A stretch of 31,974 nucleotides of DNA from CAZXFA01 sp964640085 (lineage in GTDB: Bacteria > Actinomycetota > UBA4738 > HRBIN12). Made by a program: the position numbers and the translations under genes. Under the pieces are notes generated by a model. It ran no database searches and was not told the origin of the DNA. It saw only the letters and a program-made list of their open reading frames with translations. Numbering within the stretch: the stretch's first letter is position 1; the number at the start of each line of letters is the position of its first letter. The DNA is taken from NCBI GenBank assembly GCA_964640085.1, contig CAZXFA010000028.1:1-31974 (forward strand). The letters are read 5' to 3'. Shown here in pieces: positions 22,896-31,819 of the stretch.

Positions 22896-23285
22896 ATGGT
22901 CCAGGCACGAGAGGTCCGCGTCGTCCTCGTCGTCGATGGCTACGAGGCCGCCGCCCGCCTGTTCCGCGACGTGTTTGGGCTCGAGGTGCTGATGGACCTG
23001 GAGGGGCAGGGCGGTCGGGGGCTCATCCTGAAGCTCCCGGCCGCCACCCTCGAGGTCGTGGACGCCGGCCACGACCGGTACGTCGACGAGCTCGAGGTCG
23101 GCCAGCCCCAGGACAACCGGGTACGGATCGCGGTCGAGGTGGAGGATCTGGCCGAGGCCGCCGAGGCCGTGCTCGGGACCGGCGCCCAGGCCCTCGCGGA
23201 TCCGGTCGACACGCCCTGGGGGGATCTGAACCAGCGGTTCCGGCTGGAGGAGAGGCTCCAGCTCACGCTGTTCCAGCCGACGTGA
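22896..23285 (+). CDS. VOC-family (glyoxalase/bleomycin-resistance fold) protein
   Basis: A 129-aa protein with the VOC layout YEAAARLFRDVFGLEV...LPAATLEVVDAGH, then VRIAVEVEDLAEAAEAVLGTGAQALADPVDTPWGDLNQRFRL. Probably metal dependent or ligand binding. ATG 22896 has GGGGAGGAGG. It overlaps the sigma gene by GTGA. Confidence 0.9.
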   Translation: MVQAREVRVVLVVDGYEAAARLFRDVFGLEVLMDLEGQGGRGLILKLPAATLEVVDAGHDRYVDELEVGQPQDNRVRIAVEVEDLAEAAEAVLGTGAQALADPVDTPWGDLNQRFRLEERLQLTLFQPT

Positions 23286-24487
23286 GCGTCGAGGACCTCC
23301 TGCGCGAGCTCGCGCCCCGGGTGCTCGGCGCCCTGGTTCGACGGCACGGCGCGTTCGACGCGTGCGAGGACGCGGTGCAGGAGGCCCTGCTCGCCGCCGC
23401 GCGGCGGTGGCCAAGCGAGGGCGTGCCCGAAGACCCCCGCGCGTGGCTCGTGACCGTCGCGAACCGTCGGCTGATGGACGCGTGGCGCAGCGAAGGCGCG
23501 CGCCGTCGCCGCGAGGAGGCCGTGGCCGGGCTCGAGCCGCGCGGGGTCGCGCCGGTCCCCACCCAGGACGACTCCCTCACGCTCTTGTTCCTCTGCTGCC
23601 ACCCATCGCTCTCGGTGCCCTCGCAGATCGCGCTCACGCTCCGGGCGGTCGGCGGGCTCACCACTGCAGAGATCGCGAGCGCCTTCCTGGTCCCCGAGTC
23701 CACGATGGCCCAGCGGATCGGCCGCGCGAGGCAGAGCATCCGTCGCTCGGACCTCGGGTTCGAGCTCCCCCCGCCGGCCGAGCTCGCCGAGCGTCTGGCC
23801 GCCGTGCTCCACGTGCTCTACCTCGTGTTCAGCGAGGGCTACACGGCGAGCTCAGGCCCGGCGCTCCTGCGGACGGACCTCACGACCGAGGCGATCCGGC
23901 TGACGAGGATGCTCCACCGGCTCCTGCCCCGCGAGGTCGAGGTCGCGGGTCTGCTCGCGCTCTTGCTGTTGACCGAGGCCCGCCGGCCGGCACGGATCGA
24001 CGGGGACGGTCTGCCGGTCCCGCTCGCGGAGCAGGCCCGCGAGCGCTGGGACAGCGGGATGATCGAGGAGGGTGTTGCGCTGCTGCACCGGACGCTCGGT
24101 GCCGGCCCGGTCGGCCCGTACCAGCTCCAGGCGGCGATCGCGGCGATCCACGACGAAGCGGCCAGCGCCGATGAGACCGATTGGCCCCAGATCCTCGCGC
24201 TGTACGACGTGCTCGAACGGGTCTCGCCCGGCCCGGTGGTCACGCTGAACCGCGCGGTGGCGGTGGCGATGGTCAACGGCCCGCGGGCGGGCCTCGCCGT
24301 GCTCGGCACCCTCGAGGATGACGAGCGGATCGCGCGGACACACCGGCTCGAGGCCGTGCGGGCCCACCTGCTGGAGCTCGCCGGGGACCTGCCCGCCGCG
24401 CGCGAGGCGTACCTTGGGGCGGCGCGGCGGGCGGTCAGCGTGCCGGAGCAGCAGTACCTCGCCCTCCGGGCGGCCCGGCTCGGCTGA
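23282..24487 (+). CDS. ECF42-family RNA polymerase sigma factor with TPR-like C-terminal domain
   Basis: A 401-aa sigma factor. Region 2 (HGAFDACEDAVQEALLAAARRWP...DPRAWLVTVANRRLMDAWRSE) and region 4 (ALTLRAVGGLTTAEIASAFLVPESTMAQRIGRARQSIR) occupy the first ~180 residues. The remaining ~220 are the DUF6596/TPR-like extension with LYLVFSEGYTA, DLTTEAIRLTRML and TLNRAVAVAMVNG. In ECF42 this extension is needed for activity and replaces an anti-sigma factor. Start GTG 23282 overlaps the stop of the VOC gene. It is the last gene of an operon with its cognate DGPF gene and promoter. Confidence 0.94.
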   Translation: MSVEDLLRELAPRVLGALVRRHGAFDACEDAVQEALLAAARRWPSEGVPEDPRAWLVTVANRRLMDAWRSEGARRRREEAVAGLEPRGVAPVPTQDDSLTLLFLCCHPSLSVPSQIALTLRAVGGLTTAEIASAFLVPESTMAQRIGRARQSIRRSDLGFELPPPAELAERLAAVLHVLYLVFSEGYTASSGPALLRTDLTTEAIRLTRMLHRLLPREVEVAGLLALLLLTEARRPARIDGDGLPVPLAEQARERWDSGMIEEGVALLHRTLGAGPVGPYQLQAAIAAIHDEAASADETDWPQILALYDVLERVSPGPVVTLNRAVAVAMVNGPRAGLAVLGTLEDDERIARTHRLEAVRAHLLELAGDLPAAREAYLGAARRAVSVPEQQYLALRAARLG

Positions 24488-24553
24488 ACCGGTCCTCCCC
24501 GCCCGGACCGCCCGTGGTACAACGGCGCCCGCACGCGAGGGGGGGAAGCACGG

Positions 24554-27406
24554 GTGGGCTTCGCGGCACGGCTCCTGGGGATCCGGCGCGGGGAGGGTCG
24601 CGCCGTCGCCCCCGTGGTCGTGCTGATGTTCCTCGCGGTCGGCGGGCTGACGCTCGGCGAGAGCGCGATCGGCGCGCTGTTCTTCGACCGGATCGGGCCC
24701 GACGCCCTGCCGCGCGTCTATCTGGCGCAGGGCGCCGTCGGGCTCGTGGGGATGGTGACGCTCACCGTCGCGCTCGGCCGGTTCGAACGGCATCGGGCCT
24801 ACGTCGCGCTCCCGGCGCTCCTGGCGGGGGTGGTCGCGGTGGAACGCGTGATCGTCGTCGCGGACCCCGCGTGGATCTACGTGGCGATGTGGCTCACGGT
24901 CACCGTGGCCTACCTGTTCCAGGCGGTGTTCCTGTGGGGAACGGCCGGGCTCATCACCGACACGCGGCGGGCCAAGCGCCTGTTCCCGCTGTTCGGCGCG
25001 GCGACGATCCTCGGGGCGGTCGTGGGCGGCGTCGCGACCCGACCGCTCGCCACCGCGATCGGGGCGGAGAACCTCCTCGTCGTCTGGGTGGTCGTGCTCG
25101 TCACCTCGTGCCTCCTCGTCGCCGCGATCCTCGGCGTGCGTCGCGTCCGACCATCGCGGCGAGGACCTCGCGTGGCCGGACGACGGGTCCGGGTCGTCCG
25201 AAGCTCCGCGCTCGGCGAGCTGCGTGCGGGGTTCGGGTTCGTCCGGCGCTCGCCGCTCCTGCGCTCGATGGCCGTCGCCTCGGTCCTGTTCTCGCTCCTG
25301 TTCTTCTCCCTGTACCTGCCCTTCGCGCAGGCCGCGACGGCCCGGTACCCGGATCCGGCGGAGCTGGCCGGCTTCCTCGGCATCTTCTGGGCCGCGGTCA
25401 CCGCCGCCGCCTTCCTCATGTCCGTGGCCCTCGCGAACCGGCTCCTGGGATGGCTGGGGGCGGCCGCCGTGATCCTGATCCTCCCGGTCCTGTACGCAGG
25501 GGCGTTCGGAACCCTGCTCGTCACGACGACGTTCCAGGCGCTCGTCGCGCTGCGGTTCGGCGTGAACGTGTGGCTCCAGGGGGTGACGTCCCCAGCCTGG
25601 GAGACGCTGGTGAACGTGACACCCGAGCAGCGACGGGACCAGACGCGAGCCTTCCTCAACGGCGGGCCCGCGCAGGCCGGCACGGCGATCGCCGGCGTCA
25701 TCCAGCTCCTCGGCCAAGACGTCCTGTCGCCCCGGCAGCTCTCGGTGATCGGGCTGGTCGTCGCGGCGATCACGATCGCCGTGGCGTCGAGGATCCGGCG
25801 CTCGTACAGCACGGCGCTCCTCGATGCGATCCGCGCCGGACGGCCGGACGTGTTCGGGGGCGCGGTGCCCAACTCCCCGATCCGGGTCCGCAGCGACGCG
25901 CAGGCGTTGGAGCTCGCGACGGGCGCGTTGCGCGATCCGGATCCGCGGACCCGACGCGTCGGCGCCGAGCTCCTGGCCGGGGCCGACGAACCGCGCGCCG
26001 CCGAGGCCCTGGGACCGGCGCTGCGCGACGACGACCCGCTGATCCGCGCGATCGCGGTGGGAACGCTCGCCGCCCATGACGACCTCGGCGCAGCGGAGCT
26101 GGAGGCTGCCCTCACGGACGAGGCTGCCGAGGTCCGGCTGGCCGCCGTCCGTGCCGGTGCCGTCACCGCTTCGCTGCTCGCCGACGACGATGCGGCCGTG
26201 GCGGCGGCCGCCGCCGCGCGCCTGCTCGGCGGGCCGGAGGCACAGGAGGCGCGCTCGACGCTGCGCCGGCTCCTCGATGCGGAGGAGACTGCGGTGCGGC
26301 TCGCGGCCGTCCGGGGGCTCGGCCTCACCGACGTCGCCGGCACCGACCTCGGCGCGCTCGTCGCACCGCTGGCCGAGGACCCCTCACCCAGGGTCCGTGC
26401 GGAGGCCCTCGGCCTGCTCGCCGAGGCGGCCCCCGACGTCGCGGCCCCCGCGGCGCTCGCCTCGGTCGGATCGGCCGATCCTGAGCTCCGTCGGGCGGCC
26501 CTCTCCACGCTCGATCCCCTCGACCGGGGGGCGATCGAGCCCGATCTCGAGCGGGTGATCGAGGAGCACGCCTCCACCGCCGAGCGCGACCGCGCCCTGG
26601 CCGAGTCGCTGCCGGCCGACGGCGAGGCGATCGAGCTCCTGCGTGATGCGCTCCTCGAGCGAGGGCGCCGCAGCGCCGTGGTGGCCCTCTCCGCGCTCTC
26701 GGTCCGGAGCAGCGACCGCGACGGGATGCGGCTCGCGCTCGATCACCTCGCGGACCGCGACACCTCGCACCGCGCGAACGCGCTCGAGGCGATCGAGGCG
26801 GCGGCCGGTTCACCGGCCGTTCGGAGGCTCCTCGGGCTGTGGGAGCCGACCGCGACGGCGCCGGGGCGCGGCGATCGTCCGGCACTGGAGATCGCGACGG
26901 ATGACGACGACCCGCTGATCCGCGCGTGCGCCGAGCTCGCGCGGTCCCGACGTGACGGGGGAGGAACCATGACGACGACCTCGATGTCCGTGGTGGAGCG
27001 CATGCTGGTACTCCGCGGGATCCCGCTGTTCGCCGCGCTGACCCCGACCGAGCTCCAACGGGTCGCCGAGATCGCCGATGAAAGCTCCTACGTCGACGGC
27101 GACGTGCTCGCCGCCGAGGGCGAGCTGGGTGAGGAGCTGCACATCGTGCTCGACGGCACGGTCCGGGTGGAACGTTCGAGCGGCGAGACGATCGCCCGAC
27201 GTGGGGCCGGCGACGTGGTGGGCGAGATGTCCATCATCACGCGGTCCCCCCGGGTCGCCTCCCTGGTCGCGGACGGCGACGTCCGCACCGTCCGGGTCGA
27301 TCGCCGTCGGTTCGAGTCGATGGTGCGCGAGCGTCCGGAGATCGCGCTCGCCGTGATGCGCGTGCTCGCCGAGCGGATCGCCGCCCTCACCAACGAGGGC
27401 GGCTGA
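24554..27406 (+). CDS. ATP/ADP-carrier-like membrane protein fused to HEAT repeats and a cyclic-nucleotide-binding domain
   Basis: A 950-aa protein in three parts. Residues 1-430 hold about twelve membrane helices in an MFS/NTT-like pattern (LGESAIGALFFDRIG, DTRRAKRLFPLFGAATILGAVVGG, MAVASVLFSLLFFSLYLPFAQA). Residues about 450-800 are Ala/Leu/Arg-rich HEAT-like repeats (RDPDPRTRRVGAELLAG, LRDDDPLIRAIAVGTLA). From about 811 a cNMP-binding domain follows, with GDVVGEMSII and PRVASLVA in the phosphate-binding cassette and no DNA-binding HTH after it. This suggests a transporter-like protein tuned by cAMP or cGMP; transport of nucleotides is inferred from the family and not proven. Start GTG 24554 follows GAGGGGGGAAG. 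Confidence 0.87.
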   Translation: MGFAARLLGIRRGEGRAVAPVVVLMFLAVGGLTLGESAIGALFFDRIGPDALPRVYLAQGAVGLVGMVTLTVALGRFERHRAYVALPALLAGVVAVERVIVVADPAWIYVAMWLTVTVAYLFQAVFLWGTAGLITDTRRAKRLFPLFGAATILGAVVGGVATRPLATAIGAENLLVVWVVVLVTSCLLVAAILGVRRVRPSRRGPRVAGRRVRVVRSSALGELRAGFGFVRRSPLLRSMAVASVLFSLLFFSLYLPFAQAATARYPDPAELAGFLGIFWAAVTAAAFLMSVALANRLLGWLGAAAVILILPVLYAGAFGTLLVTTTFQALVALRFGVNVWLQGVTSPAWETLVNVTPEQRRDQTRAFLNGGPAQAGTAIAGVIQLLGQDVLSPRQLSVIGLVVAAITIAVASRIRRSYSTALLDAIRAGRPDVFGGAVPNSPIRVRSDAQALELATGALRDPDPRTRRVGAELLAGADEPRAAEALGPALRDDDPLIRAIAVGTLAAHDDLGAAELEAALTDEAAEVRLAAVRAGAVTASLLADDDAAVAAAAAARLLGGPEAQEARSTLRRLLDAEETAVRLAAVRGLGLTDVAGTDLGALVAPLAEDPSPRVRAEALGLLAEAAPDVAAPAALASVGSADPELRRAALSTLDPLDRGAIEPDLERVIEEHASTAERDRALAESLPADGEAIELLRDALLERGRRSAVVALSALSVRSSDRDGMRLALDHLADRDTSHRANALEAIEAAAGSPAVRRLLGLWEPTATAPGRGDRPALEIATDDDDPLIRACAELARSRRDGGGTMTTTSMSVVERMLVLRGIPLFAALTPTELQRVAEIADESSYVDGDVLAAEGELGEELHIVLDGTVRVERSSGETIARRGAGDVVGEMSIITRSPRVASLVADGDVRTVRVDRRRFESMVRERPEIALAVMRVLAERIAALTNEGG

Positions 27407-27412
27407 AGTGGA

Positions 27413-30400
27413 TCACGCCGTCGATCCCTCCGGCGCCAGCTCCCGCTCCGTCCGTTCGAGGAAGCTCTCCCGGAGCCCGTCGTCGTCCAGTCCCTCGGCG
27501 ATCTCCCCGACGACTCCGCGCGCGCGCTCGCGCAGCTCGGCCGCCTCGTCCGGCGTGCCGCGCAGCTCACGGACCTTCGCCGAGATCGCGAGCGCCTCCC
27601 ACAGCGCCCGGCGCTCGCCGAGGCGCTCGGCCTCCTCCGTCGCCTCCGTGCTCGCGCCCTCGGCCTCGGCGAGCCGTCCCTCCGCCAGGCGCGCCCTCGC
27701 CATGGCCACCAGTCCCTCGGCCACCATCACCTGGATGCCGTTCGAGCGGAGGTACCCGAGTGCATCGGCCGCCGCGCTCGCGGCCGCCCCGGGCCGATCC
27801 AGCGCGAGCTCCGCCCGAGACCCGGCCAGCTTGAAGATCACGAACGAGAAGGTCCGATCGGGCCCCGGCAACCGCTCCGGATCCACCGTATCGAGCACGG
27901 ATCGCGCGTCTCCGCGCTCTCCGGCCGCGAGGAGCGCCTCGGCCCGCGCGACCAGCGCTGGAGGGACCGCGGGGGGGAGCTGCCGGCGTGCCAGCTCCAG
28001 CGCGCGGTCTGCGAGCGCCAGCGCCCGCTGCGAGTCGCCGAGCTCCACAAGCGTTCGGGCCAGGTCGACCCGGGAAGCGACGCCGGCGAAGGTGAAGCCG
28101 CTGCCTTCTCCGATCTCCAGGCAATCCTGCATCGACCGCATCGCAGCCCCGACCTGTCCGAGATCGAGCTCGGCGCGGTAGCGGGAGATCAGAGCGTAGG
28201 CCTGACCCCACCGGTTCTCGATCGACCGGGAGATCGACAGGGCTTCCTCGGCCTCGGTCAGCGCCGCACGGTGGTCCCCCTGGAACAGGCGCTCCATGCT
28301 CGTGAGCGTCAGGTTCTCGGAGAGCATCGGGCGGTTGCCGAGCTCCTCCCACAGCTCGCGCGCCTCGGCCAATCGCCGCACGGCGGTCGTGCGGTCGCCG
28401 AGCGCGACGTACGCGCGACACAGATCCTGGAGGGTGAACGCGACCTGCTCGCGATCACCGAGCTCGCGGGCGATCGCGAACGCGGCTTCTCCCGCCTCGA
28501 CCGCCCGTGCCTGATCGTCCCCCCCGTACACCTCGGCGACGAGGATGCTCCAGAGAGCCCTCGCCTCGGCGGCTCGGTCACCGAGGCGCCGCGCCGCCTC
28601 CACGACGTCCTCGGCCAGCCGACGCCCCCGATCCGGATCGAACAGCGGCGTGGCCGTCGAGTACAGCAGCGCGAACGCCGTGTCGGCGGCGAGCTGCATC
28701 GCCTCATCGCCGAGCTCGCGCGCCACCGTGCTCATCTCCTCGTAGTTGGCGGCCGTGTCCTCGTAGCGGCCCGAGAGCTCCAACGCGGTCCCACGGCCCA
28801 GGTAGACGGGCTCCAGCACGGACGCCCCGGACCCCAGGCGCCGACCGGCGTCGATCGCGGTCCTGTAGTGGGCCTCGGCCTCCGCGTTCGCGTACAGCCT
28901 GGCCGCTGCGGCGGCGGCGGCGGTCGCGGCGCGGAGGGTCGCCTCGTCGTCCACGGCGCGGACGTAATGCTGGACCAACAGCGGGGCCACCTCCTCCGGG
29001 CGCTCCGCGTTCGCGATCTCCAGCGCCTCCGCCACCCGCCGATGCAGGTCCCGGCGTCGCTTCATCAGGAGGGTGCCGTATGCGGCCTCCTGGGTCAGCG
29101 CGTGGTGGAACGAGTACGTGGCCATTGGAACGCGTTCGGTCACGTGGATCAGCCCTCGACGTTCCAGCTCGCGGAGATGTCGGCGGACGTCCCCGTCCCC
29201 CGCCACCGCTGCCAGGAGTTCCTCGTCGAAGTCCCGCCCGATCACCGAGGCCACCTGGAGCGTGCGGCGGACGTCCTCGGGCAGGCGGTCCAGACCGACG
29301 ACGATGAGGCTCTGGACGGTGTCGGGGATCGCCACCTCGGTGACACCGCTCGCAACCCGCCACCCACCGTCGTCGTCCCGCTCGACGATGCCTCGGTCCA
29401 CGAGGGCGCGGGCCACCTCGTGGAGGAACAGCGGGTTCCCCTCCGCCGCGGCGAGGATCTGCTCGCGGATCTCGCCAGGCATCCCCTCGACGGGGATGAG
29501 CTCGTCGATCAGCTCGTCGCTCTCCTCCCGGGTCAGCGGCTCGAGCTCCACCAGCCTGGAGCGGTGGGGGAGCTCGGTCTCGACCCACTGCTTGAGGCGC
29601 CAGGACGCGGCGGATCGATCCGGTCGGAACGTGAGCAGGACCGCGAACGGGGCATCCTCTGCCAGCCGGGTCGTCTCCTGCACCAGATCGAGCGAGGCGA
29701 GGTCGCACCAGTGGAGATCCTCGAAGACCATGAGGCGCGACCCTCTCTCGGCGAGCGTCGAGCGGCCTGCGATCTCGATCGCCGCGCGCCGGAACTCCTC
29801 GCCCTCCAGCCGCGGCTCATCCGGGAGCTCGACGCCCAGCAGGGCGCGCGCCACGCGTTCGCTCAGCTCCTCCCACCCCTGGGGGACGAACCGCATCAGC
29901 GCGGCGATCTTGTCGCGGACCACCTCCGCCGTGTCCGAGCCGACGATGCCGGCGAACTCCCGGAGGTTCCGCCGGTACTGCGCGTAGGGCTGCATCGCGT
30001 CGAAGGGGACGCACTGCCACAGGTCCCATCGCCGCTCGTCCTCCGGGTACCACGCGGACCACTGGGCGTTCGCCTCCTCGACGAGCCGGCTCTTGCCGAT
30101 CCCGGGCTCGCCGACCAGCATCACGACCGAGCCGAGCCCGCGCCGGGCATCCTCGAGCGCGGATCGCACCACCGCCATCTCGGTCGCCCGGCCGACGACC
30201 GGCACCATCGGCCGGGGTGCGGCCCGCGTCTTCCACGGTCCGGGGCGGCGCCCGATCACACGGTAGGCGCTCACCGGCTCGCGCTTGCCCTTCAGCTCGA
30301 TCCCGCCGAGAGGGTCCACGTCGAACAGGTCGGCCACCAGCCGGTACGTGTCCTCGGTGATCTGGACCGTCCCGGGCTCCGCCGTCTGCTCCATCCGGGC

Positions 30401-30901
30401 GGCCACGTTCACCGCGTCGCCCATCGCCGAGTACTCCTGGCGGATCTCGGAGCCCACCTCGCCGACGACGACCGGTCCCGTGTTGATCCCGACGCGGACG
30501 TTTAGATCGAGCCCCCGCTCGCGCGCCAACCGCTCCCGGAGCGGGCCGATCGACACCACGATCTCCAGGCCGGCCATCACCGCCCGCTGCGGGTCGTCCT
30601 CGTGCGCGCTCGGCGCCCCGAAGAACGCCAGGATCGCATCGCCCATCAGGCGGGCCACCGTCCCCTCGTACCGATCGACCGGCGCGATGAGACGCTCGAA
30701 CGCCTCGTTCATGATGTCGGTCCACTCCTCGGCGTCGAGGGTCTCGGCCATCGCGGTCGAGCCCCGTACGTCGCAGAAGAGCATCGTGACCACCCGACGC
30801 TCGCCGGACGCCTCCCGTGGGGTCTCCAGCCGGGCACCACACGCGTTGCAGAACCGCGAGCCCGTCGGGTTGCTCGAGCCGCACGCGGGGCACCGGGACA
30901 T
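27413..30901 (-). CDS. Zinc-ribbon / class III nucleotide cyclase / AAA / TPR protein
   Basis: A 1162-aa protein. A zinc ribbon uses Cys4, Cys7, Cys18 and Cys21. The cyclase domain (about 36-190) has Asp in MLFCDVRGST, Asp in LMGDAILAFFG and the motif GDAVNVAARMEQ, so the metal, substrate and Asn/Arg positions are present; the usual lysine is replaced by Arg (ARLMGD). An AAA/STAND ATPase follows with GEPGIGKSRLV near 263 and LMVFEDLHWCD near 390. Residues about 640-1120 are TPR-like helices. It is the most complete cyclase of the window. Its stop is 6 bp from that of the cNMP-binding transporter, which is convergent. Confidence 0.93.
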   Translation of the reverse strand: MSRCPACGSSNPTGSRFCNACGARLETPREASGERRVVTMLFCDVRGSTAMAETLDAEEWTDIMNEAFERLIAPVDRYEGTVARLMGDAILAFFGAPSAHEDDPQRAVMAGLEIVVSIGPLRERLARERGLDLNVRVGINTGPVVVGEVGSEIRQEYSAMGDAVNVAARMEQTAEPGTVQITEDTYRLVADLFDVDPLGGIELKGKREPVSAYRVIGRRPGPWKTRAAPRPMVPVVGRATEMAVVRSALEDARRGLGSVVMLVGEPGIGKSRLVEEANAQWSAWYPEDERRWDLWQCVPFDAMQPYAQYRRNLREFAGIVGSDTAEVVRDKIAALMRFVPQGWEELSERVARALLGVELPDEPRLEGEEFRRAAIEIAGRSTLAERGSRLMVFEDLHWCDLASLDLVQETTRLAEDAPFAVLLTFRPDRSAASWRLKQWVETELPHRSRLVELEPLTREESDELIDELIPVEGMPGEIREQILAAAEGNPLFLHEVARALVDRGIVERDDDGGWRVASGVTEVAIPDTVQSLIVVGLDRLPEDVRRTLQVASVIGRDFDEELLAAVAGDGDVRRHLRELERRGLIHVTERVPMATYSFHHALTQEAAYGTLLMKRRRDLHRRVAEALEIANAERPEEVAPLLVQHYVRAVDDEATLRAATAAAAAAARLYANAEAEAHYRTAIDAGRRLGSGASVLEPVYLGRGTALELSGRYEDTAANYEEMSTVARELGDEAMQLAADTAFALLYSTATPLFDPDRGRRLAEDVVEAARRLGDRAAEARALWSILVAEVYGGDDQARAVEAGEAAFAIARELGDREQVAFTLQDLCRAYVALGDRTTAVRRLAEARELWEELGNRPMLSENLTLTSMERLFQGDHRAALTEAEEALSISRSIENRWGQAYALISRYRAELDLGQVGAAMRSMQDCLEIGEGSGFTFAGVASRVDLARTLVELGDSQRALALADRALELARRQLPPAVPPALVARAEALLAAGERGDARSVLDTVDPERLPGPDRTFSFVIFKLAGSRAELALDRPGAAASAAADALGYLRSNGIQVMVAEGLVAMARARLAEGRLAEAEGASTEATEEAERLGERRALWEALAISAKVRELRGTPDEAAELRERARGVVGEIAEGLDDDGLRESFLERTERELAPEGSTA

Positions 30902-30979
30902 GGGCGCAACGATAGCGAGCCGGCGGGAGGGGGACCGCCTTCCGGGACCTCGGCTCGGGACGTTACGCTAGGGGGACCG

Positions 30980-31810
30980 ATGGGCCGGTACGCGACACCT
31001 GAGGAAGAATGGCAGGCCCTCCTGGAGGGCTCCCACCCGCACCTCCGGCACGGATCGCCCCTGCGGTTCCTCCCCGCCGCGCCACGGTGTCGGCTGTGCC
31101 GGGCGCCGTTCCGGGCCCCCGGCGCCCTGCTCCTCCGACGGTACGGGTTCAAGCCGTGGGAGAAGAACCCGAACATCTGCGGCCGATGCTTCAAGGGCAT
31201 GGAGACACAGGCGAGGTCCTGTCCGGCATCGCGCGAGGATGGCGAGGTGAGCGGCGCCGAGGTGGAGATCTCGATGCTCTTCGCGGACGTGCGCGGCTCG
31301 AGCAGGATCGCGCGCACCATGCCTGTGCTCGAGTTCAGCCAGCTGATGAACCGCTTCTACCGCATCTCGAGCCATGTCCTCTTCGAGCACGACGCGATCG
31401 TGGAGAAGTTCGTGGGCGACGAGGTGGTGGGGCTGTTCGTCCCGCTCCTGGCGGGGAAGGACCACGCCCGCCGGGCCGTCGACACGGCCGAGGCGCTGCT
31501 CCGCGCCACCGGCCACGGGACACCTGAGGGCCCCTGGGCACCTCTCGGCGTCGGCGTGCACACCGGCACCGCGTTCGTCGGCGTCGTGAGCTCCGAGGGG
31601 ACCGGCGACTTCACAGCGCTCGGCGACCCGATGAACGTGGCCGCGCACCTCTCGGCGCAGGCCGGGATCGGCGAGATCCTGGTGACGACCGAGGCGGCCT
31701 CGGCGGCATCGCTCTCGGACGGGTTCGAACGTCGGAGCCTCTCCCTCAAGGGCCACGCCGTGAACGCCGTGGTCCTCGGGCCGACAGACCTTTCGGCTCG
31801 AACGGACTAG
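30980..31810 (+). CDS. Adenylate/guanylate cyclase with N-terminal Cys-rich domain
   Basis: A 276-aa protein. Residues about 34-75 hold two CxxC pairs (CRLCRAPF and NICGRCF) that should bind zinc or an iron-sulfur cluster. The cyclase domain from about 93 has Asp in MLFADVRGSS, the lysine and Asp in EKFVGDEV, and ALGDPMNVAAHL, where the transition-state Arg is replaced by His. Activity is uncertain. ATG 30980 follows GGGGGACCG. It is divergent from the large cyclase (78 bp apart) and convergent with a VOC gene. Confidence 0.88.
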   Translation: MGRYATPEEEWQALLEGSHPHLRHGSPLRFLPAAPRCRLCRAPFRAPGALLLRRYGFKPWEKNPNICGRCFKGMETQARSCPASREDGEVSGAEVEISMLFADVRGSSRIARTMPVLEFSQLMNRFYRISSHVLFEHDAIVEKFVGDEVVGLFVPLLAGKDHARRAVDTAEALLRATGHGTPEGPWAPLGVGVHTGTAFVGVVSSEGTGDFTALGDPMNVAAHLSAQAGIGEILVTTEAASAASLSDGFERRSLSLKGHAVNAVVLGPTDLSARTD

Positions 31811-31819
31811 ATCGACCGG

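Noticed and set aside
23282..24487. Separate anti-sigma factor for the ECF42 (or ECF41) sigma gene
   Set aside because: No membrane or zinc-binding anti-sigma gene is adjacent; both sigma factors have their own C-terminal regulatory domains.
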